From: Actinomycetota bacterium
Lineage (GTDB): Bacteria; Actinomycetota; Actinomycetes; Mycobacteriales; Mycobacteriaceae
NCBI GenBank assembly: GCA_005787665.1
Contig: SYAB01000445.1
Location: 1-6,011, forward strand
Reading direction: 5' to 3'
Length of the DNA stretch: 6,011 nt
The translations under genes were made by a program, and so were the position numbers. Positions 1-6,011 of the stretch are shown one piece after another. Under the pieces are notes generated by a model. The model made no database searches, was not told where the DNA came from, and saw only the letters and a list, made by a program, of their open reading frames with translations. Every line of letters begins with the position of its first letter. Within the stretch, counting starts at the first letter, position 1.

Positions 1-829
<829 letters not shown>

Positions 830-872
830 GTGGCCGGGTGAGTGCCGCGTGCCGGAACCCTGGCGAACCGCG

Positions 873-878
873 TACCGT
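873..878 (+). promoter_or_regulatory. Candidate -10 element for a leaderless MpaB-like transcript
   Basis: TACCGT fits TANNNT and ends six bases before the A of the ATG at 885, the spacing typical of leaderless mycobacterial mRNAs. No good -35 is visible. An alternative plus-strand -10, TAGCTT at 803-808, would give a leader of about 34 bases to the GTG at 849. Confidence 0.3.
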
Positions 879-884
879 CGCCTT

Positions 885-1802
885 ATGACCCGGCCGAGAG
901 CGCTGCCGCTACCCGTCGACCTCGACCTGGGCAGGGTGCGCGAACTGCTCGGCCAGCGGCTGTTCGCAATGGTGGCAGGTCCGGAGGGGCCGACGAACAG
1001 GGCCCGCATCCACGGCGCGCCGGGGCCGCGCTGGTTCGCCGAGGACAGCCCGATCCGGCGGGTGCACGCCGACGCTTCGATGTTCGTCGGCGGTTTGCGC
1101 GCGCTGCTGCTGCAGTCGCTGCACCCGCTCGCGATGGCGGGGGTCGCCGAGCACTCCGACTACCGGGGTGACCCCTGGGGACGACTGCAGCGCACCAGCA
1201 CCTTCCTGGCGGTCACCACGTTCGGCACCGCACAGGACGCCCAGCGCGCGGTCGACCGGGTGCGCGGCATCCACCGCCGGGTGCGCGGTGTGGCGCCGGA
1301 TGGGCGGCCCTACCGAGCCGACGACCCGCACCTGCTGGAGTGGGTGCACATCGCCGAGGTGGACAGCTTCCTGCTGGCCCACCAGCTCTACGGGGCAGAA
1401 CCCCTCGACCAGGCCGGTCGGGACGCGTACGTGGCCGACACCGCCAGGGTCGCGGAGGCTCTCGGGGTGGCCGCTCCGCCGCGGACCCAGGCAGAGTTGC
1501 GCGACCGGCTCGCCGCCTACCGACCGGAACTCTGTAGCACCGCGGCGGCGCGGGAAGCGGCCCGGTTCCTGCTGGTCACTCCCCCGCTGCCGTTACTGGC
1601 ACGCGCCCCCTACGGCGTGCTGGCGGCCACCGCGGTGTCGATGTTGCCGGCCTGGGCACGACTGCCGCTCCGGCTGCCGTATCTGCCGCCGGTCGAGGCC
1701 ACCGCGATCCGGCTCTCGGGCCGGGTCCTGGTCGGCGGCATCCGCTGGGCGCTGACCGCCAACCAGTCCGCCCTCGAGCGGGATCTGGCTGCCGCCCGCT
1801 GA
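885..1802 (+). CDS. MpaB/DUF2236 family oxygenase-like protein
   Basis: This is a 305-residue protein of the family that groups fungal MpaB and bacterial latex-clearing protein (PF09995/DUF2236). Characterised members are heme-dependent oxygenases, but most actinobacterial members, including this one, have no known substrate. Numbered from the possible GTG at 849 (add 12 to residues from the ATG), visible family landmarks are ARIHGAPGPRWF at 52-63, HPLAMAGVAEHSDY at 92-105, DPWGRLQRTSTFL at 108-120, RVRGIHRRVRG at 137-147 and LLEWVHIAEVDSFL at 162-175. His92, His142 and His167 are candidate heme-contact residues. The C-terminal half is Leu/Ala/Pro-rich with a hydrophobic stretch at about 255-270 but no clear signal peptide. 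I chose ATG 885 over GTG 849 for three reasons: the extra 12 codons have only about two-thirds GC at third positions, GTG 849 has only a weak GGGTGA upstream, and TACCGT is well placed for a leaderless start. It is the only plus-strand gene in the block. Confidence 0.82.
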   Translation: MTRPRALPLPVDLDLGRVRELLGQRLFAMVAGPEGPTNRARIHGAPGPRWFAEDSPIRRVHADASMFVGGLRALLLQSLHPLAMAGVAEHSDYRGDPWGRLQRTSTFLAVTTFGTAQDAQRAVDRVRGIHRRVRGVAPDGRPYRADDPHLLEWVHIAEVDSFLLAHQLYGAEPLDQAGRDAYVADTARVAEALGVAAPPRTQAELRDRLAAYRPELCSTAAAREAARFLLVTPPLPLLARAPYGVLAATAVSMLPAWARLPLRLPYLPPVEATAIRLSGRVLVGGIRWALTANQSALERDLAAAR

Positions 1803-1813
1803 GTTCGGCCGGT

Positions 1814-2797
1814 TCAGGCGTCCTCGAGCAGGTCGGGCGTGACCGCCGACTCGGTGTCGGGAATGCCGTCCTGCTTGGCCTTCCGGTCGGCCATGGACAG
1901 CAGGCGCCGGATCCGCCCGGCGACCGCATCCTTGGTCATCGGCGGATCGGCCAGCCGGCCGAGTTCCTCCAGCGAGGCCTGGCGGTGTTCGACCCGCAGC
2001 TGGCCCGCCGCGGAGAGATGGTCCGGCACCGTGTCACCCAGAATCTCCAGCGCCCGTTCCACCCGGGCCGCGGCGGCCACCGCCGCCCGCGCGGACCGGC
2101 GCAGATTGGCATCGTCGAAGTTGGCCAGCCGGTTGGCGGTGGCCCGGACCTCGCGGCGCATCCGGCGCTCCTCCCAGATCAGCCGGGTGTCCTGGGCCCC
2201 CATCCGGGTCAGCAGCATCCCGATGGCCTCACCGTCGCGCACCACCACCCGGTCGGAGCCGCGCACCTCGCGCGCCTTCGCACTGACCCCCAACCGGCGG
2301 GCCGCACCGACCAGGGCCAGCGCGGCCTCCGGTCCCGGACAACTGATCTCCAGGGCCGAGGACCGGCCCGGCTCGGTGAGCGACCCATGCGCCAGGAAAG
2401 CCCCACGCCACGCCGCCTCGGCATCGCCGACGCTACCGCCGACGACCTGAGCCGGAAGTCCACGCACCGGTCGTCCGCGCAGGTCCAGCAGACCGGTCTG
2501 GCGGGCCAGCGCCTCGCCGTCCTTGGCGACCCGGACCACATAGCGGGTGCTCTTGCGGATTCCACTGGCCGACAGCACATGGACCACGGCGTTGTAGCCG
2601 TAGAGGTCGAAGATGTCCTTGCGCAGGCGCCGCGCGATACTGCCCAGATCCACTTCGGCCTCGACGACCACCCGGCCCGAGACGATGTGCAAGCCGCCGG
2701 CGAACCGCAGCAGGGCTGCCACCTCGGCTCGGCGCGCCGTCACCGACGTCACCGTGAGGCGGCTGAGTTCGTCCTTGACCTCAGCAGTCATCGCCAC
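1814..2797 (-). CDS. whiA: WhiA, sporulation/cell-division DNA-binding regulator
   Basis: WhiA is a DNA-binding regulator conserved in Gram-positive bacteria. In Streptomyces it controls sporulation septation together with WhiB; in mycobacteria its role is less defined. The 327-residue product matches the mycobacterial family length (about 325). The N-terminal part (VKDELSRL at 7-14, [18 protein letters not shown] at 31-48, [14 protein letters not shown] at 55-68) and residues about 125-215 ([28 protein letters not shown]) form the LAGLIDADG homing-endonuclease-like fold that has lost nuclease function. The C-terminal helix-turn-helix spans about 225-305, with [22 protein letters not shown] at its core (275-296). 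The GTG at 2797 is preferred because AAAGGTGA at 2804-2811 is well spaced for it. ATG 2791 (325 residues, MTAEVKDEL) matches the M. tuberculosis start and is the alternative. It starts six bases after the yvcK stop, so it is probably co-transcribed. Its stop lies 11 bp from the convergent MpaB-like stop. Confidence 0.96.
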   Translation of the reverse strand: MAMTAEVKDELSRLTVTSVTARRAEVAALLRFAGGLHIVSGRVVVEAEVDLGSIARRLRKDIFDLYGYNAVVHVLSASGIRKSTRYVVRVAKDGEALARQTGLLDLRGRPVRGLPAQVVGGSVGDAEAAWRGAFLAHGSLTEPGRSSALEISCPGPEAALALVGAARRLGVSAKAREVRGSDRVVVRDGEAIGMLLTRMGAQDTRLIWEERRMRREVRATANRLANFDDANLRRSARAAVAAAARVERALEILGDTVPDHLSAAGQLRVEHRQASLEELGRLADPPMTKDAVAGRIRRLLSMADRKAKQDGIPDTESAVTPDLLEDA

Positions 2798-2803
2798 GGG
2801 GCG

Positions 2804-2811
2804 TCACCTTT
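2804..2811 (-). promoter_or_regulatory. Shine-Dalgarno site of whiA, overlapping the yvcK stop
   Basis: The minus strand reads AAAGGTGA, in which TGA is the yvcK stop codon. Six bases separate it from GTG 2797 and twelve from ATG 2791, which favours the GTG. Overlap with the upstream stop suggests translational coupling. Confidence 0.6.
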
Positions 2812-3883
2812 CACTCACTCGCGGCGTGACCGTCGGCAGGGTCACTCCTGGAGTGACCGTCGGCAGGGTCACTCCTGGAGTGACCGTGGGCAGGGTCACG
2901 CCCGGCGTGACCGTGGGCAGGGTGGCCGTCGAGGGCTCCACCCCCGCCGGGCACACCGCCTCCAACGCCGCAGCCAACTTTGCCGGGTCGTGCAAAGCCG
3001 TGCCGGGCCGAGACGTGTCAGCAAACGTCACTGAAGCCTCCAGCATCCTCGCCGTGCGGCGCAGTTGGTCACGCTCGCGCTGTGACGGCACACGCGCCGC
3101 GTCGACGATGATGTCATGGACAGTGAAGCCGGGCGCGTGCTGGGCCAGGACGTGCAGATGCCGCTCGGCCGAGAAGCCCGCCGTCTCGCCGGGTTCGGCG
3201 GCCAGGTTCAGCACTACGACGCGGCGGGCCGGTGTCGATCGCAGCGCGGCGGCAAGGCCGGGGACCAGAACGTGCGGGATGACGCTGGTGAACCAGGAAC
3301 CCGGGCCGAGCACCACCAGGTCGGCGTTGCGCACCGCATCCACGGCCTGCCGGGTGGCGGGCGGGTCTGCGGGCAGCAGCCGCACCCGCCGTACCTTTCC
3401 CGGCGTGGTGGCCACCGCGACCTGACCGCGGATCGCCCGGCTCATCCGCGGATCCGACTCCAGGCCCGACACGTCGGCCTCGATCTGCAACGCGACCGGG
3501 CACATCGGCAGCACCCGTCCCTTGACCCCGAGGATCCGGCCGAGTTCGTCGAGCGCGGCGACCGGGTCGGCCAGCACCTCCTGCAGGCCGGCCAACAGCA
3601 GGTTGCCGATGGGATGGCCGGCCAGCGCGCCGCTGCCGCCGAAGCGGTGCTGGATGATCGTCGCCCACAGCCGCCCGTGCGGGCTGTCGGATGCCAAGGC
3701 GGCCAACGCCATTCGCAGATCGCCCGGCGGCACGACGTCGAGTTCGGAGCGCAACCGTCCAGAGGATCCGCCGTCGTCGGCGACCGTCACCACCGCCGTC
3801 ACGTGGGGCGTCAGCCGGCGTGCCGCCGAGAGCGTGGCATACAGACCGTGCCCTCCCCCGAGGGCGACGATGCGCGGACTCAC
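2804..3883 (-). CDS. yvcK: YvcK/CuvA family protein (gluconeogenesis/envelope factor) with a repeat-extended C-terminus
   Basis: YvcK (CuvA, Rv1422 in M. tuberculosis) is a CofD-related protein needed for growth on gluconeogenic carbon sources and for cell-wall homeostasis. The B. subtilis homologue binds UDP-sugars, and Rv1422 is a reported PknA/PknB substrate with a phospho-Thr near its C-terminus. Visible motifs are ALGGGHGLYATL (7-18), VTVADDGGSSGRLR (32-45), PPGDLRMAL (52-60), GHPIGNLLLAGL (89-100), and NADLVVLGPGSWFTSVIPHVLV (186-207). The conserved fold ends near residue 312. Residues 321-356 are then four tandem copies of TLPTVTPGV (last copy TLPTVTPRV), followed by SER. Total length is 359, against about 340 for Rv1422. 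The start is a GTG whose first bases overlap the rapZ stop (GTGA), with only a G-rich GGGGCGGGA upstream, suggesting translation coupled to rapZ. The family call is firm; the function of the tail is unknown. Confidence 0.95.
   Translation of the reverse strand: MSPRIVALGGGHGLYATLSAARRLTPHVTAVVTVADDGGSSGRLRSELDVVPPGDLRMALAALASDSPHGRLWATIIQHRFGGSGALAGHPIGNLLLAGLQEVLADPVAALDELGRILGVKGRVLPMCPVALQIEADVSGLESDPRMSRAIRGQVAVATTPGKVRRVRLLPADPPATRQAVDAVRNADLVVLGPGSWFTSVIPHVLVPGLAAALRSTPARRVVVLNLAAEPGETAGFSAERHLHVLAQHAPGFTVHDIIVDAARVPSQRERDQLRRTARMLEASVTFADTSRPGTALHDPAKLAAALEAVCPAGVEPSTATLPTVTPGVTLPTVTPGVTLPTVTPGVTLPTVTPRVSER
2826..2923 (-). repeat. 27-bp in-frame tandem repeat in the 3' end of yvcK
   Basis: Three full 27-bp units (2826-2852, 2853-2879, 2880-2906) are followed by a partial fourth (17 bases, 2907-2923). 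Units 1 and 2 are identical. Unit 3 differs at four bases (2888, 2900, 2903, 2906), all at third codon positions and all silent. Each unit encodes TLPTVTPGV on the minus strand. Because 27 is a multiple of three, gain or loss of a unit would keep the frame. The protein-level repeat extends slightly further, to a degenerate fourth copy ending in PRVSER. Confidence 0.95.
2840..2912. repeat. Three perfect 9+1+9 inverted repeats, one per 27-bp unit
   Basis: GGTCACTCCTGGAGTGACC occurs at 2840-2858 and again at 2867-2885. GGTCACGCCCGGCGTGACC occurs at 2894-2912. In each, nine-base arms are fully complementary around one central base. The third copy changes one T:A arm pair to G:C on both sides, so symmetry is kept. 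A degraded relative (TCAC, seven bases, GTGA) lies at about 2815-2829. The dyads lie 43-115 bases upstream of the whiA GTG. They could act as DNA operators or RNA hairpins, or simply reflect the repeated Val-Thr-Pro-Gly-Val-Thr codons. Confidence 0.85.
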
Positions 3884-4800
3884 TCCCGCCCCAGATCACG
3901 ATGCAGCACCCGGACCGAGAGTTCCCGGTCCCCGCCGAGCAGCGCGGCCAGCGCCTCGGCGATAGCGACGCTGCGATGCTTGCCGCCGGTGCATCCGATC
4001 GCCACCGTCATGTACCGCTTACCTTCCCGGATGTACCCCTCGGCCACGAGATTCAACAGCCGATGGTAGGTCGCGAGGAACTCGTCCGCGCCGGGTTGGG
4101 CCAGCACGTAATCGCGCACCGCCGGCGACTGTCCGGTCTGCGGACGCAGCTCGTCCACCCAGTGCGGGTTGGGCAGGAATCGCACGTCCATGACCATGTC
4201 GGCGTCCATGGGTAGTCCGTATTTGAAGCCGAAGGACTCCACGGTGACGCTGATCTGGGCGACCGTCGCGCCGCCGAAAGCGTTTTCGATGACGGTGCGC
4301 AGCGCGGGGACCGGCAGCGTCGAGGTGTCGATGATCAGGTCGGCGGACGCGCGGACCGGCGCAAGCAGGGTGCGTTCGGCCGCGATACCCTCGCCCAGAG
4401 TCTGGTTGCCCTGCAACGGATGACTGCGGCGGTTGTTCTCGTAGCGGCGCACCAGCGTCTCGTCGGAGGCCTCCATGAACAGCACCCGGGGGTTGATGTG
4501 ACGGCTCGCCAGGTCGGTGCGGACCGCGTCCAGATCGCCGGTGAACCCGCGGGACCGCACGTCCATGACGACGGCGAGCTGGGTGATGCGCGACCCCGCC
4601 GCGAGCCCGAGGTCGACCATCCGGGCGATGAGCTCCGGCGGGATGTTGTCCGCGACATACCAGCCGAGGTCCTCGAGAACTTTCGCGGCGGTGCCGCGGC
4701 CCGCACCGGAGAGGCCGGTCACCAGGACCACGTCGATATCGGGGACGGCGGTGGGTAGGGGTCCGCCCGGCTGGTCGGCGGCTGCGTGGTGTTCTGTCAT
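3880..4800 (-). CDS. rapZ: RapZ/YvcJ family nucleotide-binding protein
   Basis: RapZ in Escherichia coli is an RNase adapter that senses glucosamine-6-phosphate through its C-terminal domain. The Bacillus homologue YvcJ hydrolyses nucleotides. Actinobacteria lack the GlmY/GlmZ partners, so the mycobacterial role is not established. The 306-residue protein shows an N-terminal P-loop region VTGLSGAGRGTAAKVLEDLGW (27-47), a Walker B-like LAVVMDVRSR (75-84), FMEASDETLVRRYENNRRSHPL (108-129), and the C-terminal family signatures SFGFKYGLPMDADMVMDVRFLPNP (189-212) and AIGCTGGKHRSVAIAE (267-282). The usual Walker A lysine is replaced by arginine (GAGRG). The M. tuberculosis homologue, as I recall it, has the same change. 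The ATG at 4800 is chosen because upstream in-frame codons to 4917 overlap uvrC and show no RapZ similarity; there is no strong Shine-Dalgarno. It lies 10 bases after the uvrC stop and overlaps yvcK by four bases. Confidence 0.95.
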   Translation of the reverse strand: MTEHHAAADQPGGPLPTAVPDIDVVLVTGLSGAGRGTAAKVLEDLGWYVADNIPPELIARMVDLGLAAGSRITQLAVVMDVRSRGFTGDLDAVRTDLASRHINPRVLFMEASDETLVRRYENNRRSHPLQGNQTLGEGIAAERTLLAPVRASADLIIDTSTLPVPALRTVIENAFGGATVAQISVTVESFGFKYGLPMDADMVMDVRFLPNPHWVDELRPQTGQSPAVRDYVLAQPGADEFLATYHRLLNLVAEGYIREGKRYMTVAIGCTGGKHRSVAIAEALAALLGGDRELSVRVLHRDLGRE

Positions 4801-4814
4801 AGCGAATCTGTCAT
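4797..4814 (-). other. Five-codon mini-ORF bridging the uvrC stop and rapZ start
   Basis: The minus strand reads ATGACAGATTCGCTATGA, that is Met-Thr-Asp-Ser-Leu-stop. Its ATG overlaps the uvrC TGA (4813-4811) as ATGA, and its TGA overlaps the rapZ ATG (4800-4798) as ATGA. The octamer ATGACAGA appears twice, 14 bases apart. This would allow a terminating ribosome to restart twice and reach rapZ, which lacks a good ribosome-binding site. The arrangement is seen directly; use as a relay is inference. Confidence 0.4.
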
Positions 4815-6011
4815 GGGATCTGCTCTGCATCATGACCGACCGGAACCGTCGACGCACCCGAACCGGCCCGATCCGTGCCGCCGAGCGCTTCGAGAACCGC
4901 AGCCGCGGTGGCGGCACCGATACCGGGCACCGCGGTGTTCTCCTCGATACTGGCCGCCCGAAGCCGCGCCAACGAGCCGAAATGGCTGACCAGGGCCTTC
5001 CGTCGCGCCTCGCCCAGTCCCCGTACGGTGTCGAGCGCCGACGCGGTCATCCGCTTGGAGCGTTTGCTGCGGTGATAGGCGATCGCGAACCGGTGCGCCT
5101 CGTCCCGGACCCGCTGCAGCAGATAGAGCCCCTCGCTGTTGCGCGGCAGGATCACCGGATCGGGATCGCCGGGCACCCAGACCTCCTCCAGCCTCTTGGC
5201 CAGCCCGATCACCGCGACGTCGTCGACGCCGAGTTCGTCGAGCACCGCCTTGGCCGCGTTCACCTGTGGCGCACCACCGTCCACGATGTAGAGGTTCGGC
5301 GGGTACGCGAAGCGGCGCGGTACCGGACCGGGATCCCCGCTGACCGGCGCCTCGGTATCGCTGCCATGCCGCAGGAACCGGCGCCTGGTCACCTCGGCGA
5401 TGGAGGCGACGTCGTTGGAACGTCCCTCCCCGGCGGCTTCCCGGATGGCGAAGTGCCGGTAGTCCGACTTGCGGGGCAGTCCGTCCTCGAACACCACCAG
5501 CGACCCCACGACATCGGTGCCCTGAACGTGGCTGATATCGACGCATTCGATCCGCAGCGGCGCATCCGAGAGTCCCAGAGCGGACTGGATGTTCTGTAGC
5601 GCAGCCGATCTCGCGGTGAAATCGCCGGCTCGTTTGAGCTTGTGCTGCTGGAGCGCCTCCTGAGCGTTCCGCGCCACGGTCTCTGCTAAGGCACGCTTGT
5701 CGCCCCGCTGGGGGACGCGCAGCACCACCCGGGAGCCCCGAAGCCCGGAGAGCCACGCAGCCAGTTCCTCCGAGTTGCCCGGCAGGCAGGGCAACAGCAC
5801 CTCCCTCGGCACCGGGTTGACGGCTTCGTCTGCAGCCCCGTGCAATTCGTTCCCGGCGGGACCGCCCAATTCGGCCTCCGCCCCGTAGAACTGGGTCAGG
5901 AACTGCTCGACGAGTGCGGTCTGCGCGGATTCGCCGGGATCGCCGGGCTTTTCGACGATCCAGCCGCGCTGACCACGCACCCGGCCACCCCGGACATGGA
6001 AGACCTGCACC
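4811..6011 (-). CDS. uvrC: UvrABC system protein C, C-terminal part (start beyond right edge)
   Basis: UvrC makes the dual incision in bacterial nucleotide excision repair after UvrA and UvrB have found the lesion. About 400 codons are present. The N-terminal GIY-YIG nuclease domain, which makes the 3' cut, lies outside the window. Counting from the codon at 6010, the region starts in [17 protein letters not shown] and contains the RNase H-like 5'-incision domain with Asp158 ([12 protein letters not shown]), Asp244 ([12 protein letters not shown]) and His306 ([16 protein letters not shown]). These match the known Asp-Asp-His catalytic set. A tandem helix-hairpin-helix domain follows at about 325-376 ([28 protein letters not shown]), then a short polar tail. 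The GTG at 6010 is internal, since family sequence continues across it; full mycobacterial UvrC is about 645 residues. It is probably the first gene of the rapZ-yvcK-whiA operon seen here. Confidence 0.97.
   Translation of the reverse strand, partial: VQVFHVRGGRVRGQRGWIVEKPGDPGESAQTALVEQFLTQFYGAEAELGGPAGNELHGAADEAVNPVPREVLLPCLPGNSEELAAWLSGLRGSRVVLRVPQRGDKRALAETVARNAQEALQQHKLKRAGDFTARSAALQNIQSALGLSDAPLRIECVDISHVQGTDVVGSLVVFEDGLPRKSDYRHFAIREAAGEGRSNDVASIAEVTRRRFLRHGSDTEAPVSGDPGPVPRRFAYPPNLYIVDGGAPQVNAAKAVLDELGVDDVAVIGLAKRLEEVWVPGDPDPVILPRNSEGLYLLQRVRDEAHRFAIAYHRSKRSKRMTASALDTVRGLGEARRKALVSHFGSLARLRAASIEENTAVPGIGAATAAAVLEALGGTDRAGSGASTVPVGHDAEQIP

Noticed and set aside
1798..1817. Possible bidirectional terminator at the convergent stops (CTGA ... 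TCAG)
   Set aside because: Only four outer bases pair, the centre mismatches, and there is no U-rich tract.
2826..2923. Tandem repeat as a CRISPR array
   Set aside because: The units are contiguous with no unique spacers, lie inside a coding frame, and are multiples of three.
1985..3034. Long plus-strand open frame (349 codons) across whiA and the end of yvcK
   Set aside because: It is antisense to two clearly conserved genes, has low-complexity Arg/Gln/His-rich composition, and arises from the high GC content.
3116..4069. Plus-strand open frame of 317 codons opposite yvcK and rapZ
   Set aside because: It is antisense to yvcK and the 3' end of rapZ and shows no recognisable motif.
4801..4917. 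N-terminal extension of rapZ to an upstream start at 4917
   Set aside because: The extra 39 residues are basic and unlike RapZ, and overlap the conserved C-terminus of uvrC. ATG 4800 gives the family length.
4517..5599. Plus-strand open frame of 360 codons opposite rapZ and uvrC
   Set aside because: It crosses the uvrC-rapZ boundary on the opposite strand and has no protein-family features.
6008..6010. GTG at 6010 as the uvrC start
   Set aside because: The sequence there is mid-protein UvrC and the N-terminal nuclease domain is missing, so the gene begins beyond the window.

Overview
The window looks like a piece of chromosome from a high-GC actinobacterium, most probably a mycobacterium (Mycobacterium/Mycolicibacterium). 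The reasons are the very GC-rich third codon positions, the GTG starts, and near full-length agreement, as recalled from memory, with the Mycobacterium tuberculosis proteins UvrC, Rv1421 (RapZ-like), Rv1422 (CuvA/YvcK) and WhiA in the same order. No database search was possible.

Layout, read along the minus strand from the right edge: the C-terminal part of uvrC (UvrABC endonuclease subunit), rapZ (nucleotide-binding, RapZ/YvcJ family), yvcK/cuvA (gluconeogenesis/cell-envelope factor) and whiA (LAGLIDADG-related DNA-binding regulator). These four genes are packed like an operon: 10 nt between uvrC and rapZ, a 4-nt GTGA overlap between rapZ and yvcK, and 6 nt between yvcK and whiA. A plus-strand gene of the MpaB/DUF2236 oxygenase-like family (885-1802) converges on whiA with 11 bp between the stop codons. 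Upstream of it and divergently oriented is gap (glyceraldehyde-3-phosphate dehydrogenase), starting at 787 and running off the left edge.

Three things stand out. First, the gap reading frame is normal for about 206 codons, then switches in frame at about position 169 to sequence resembling the core of a subtilisin-like (S8) peptidase. This is either a chimeric assembly or a real recombination, and it cannot be a working GAPDH as it stands. Second, the C-terminus of YvcK carries four tandem copies of a nine-residue Thr/Pro peptide, encoded by a 27-bp direct repeat. Third, three perfect 19-bp dyads lie inside that repeat, just upstream of whiA, with one paired wobble change that keeps the symmetry. 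A five-codon ORF also links the uvrC stop to the rapZ start through two ATGA overlaps.

Functionally, the minus-strand cluster joins DNA repair (uvrC) to a conserved actinobacterial regulatory trio (rapZ-yvcK-whiA) linked to carbon flux, envelope synthesis and cell division. It is followed in the same orientation by glycolysis (gap). I found no tRNA, rRNA, CRISPR array, insertion sequence or phage gene. The only non-coding stretch of any length is the roughly 100-bp divergent region at 788-884.
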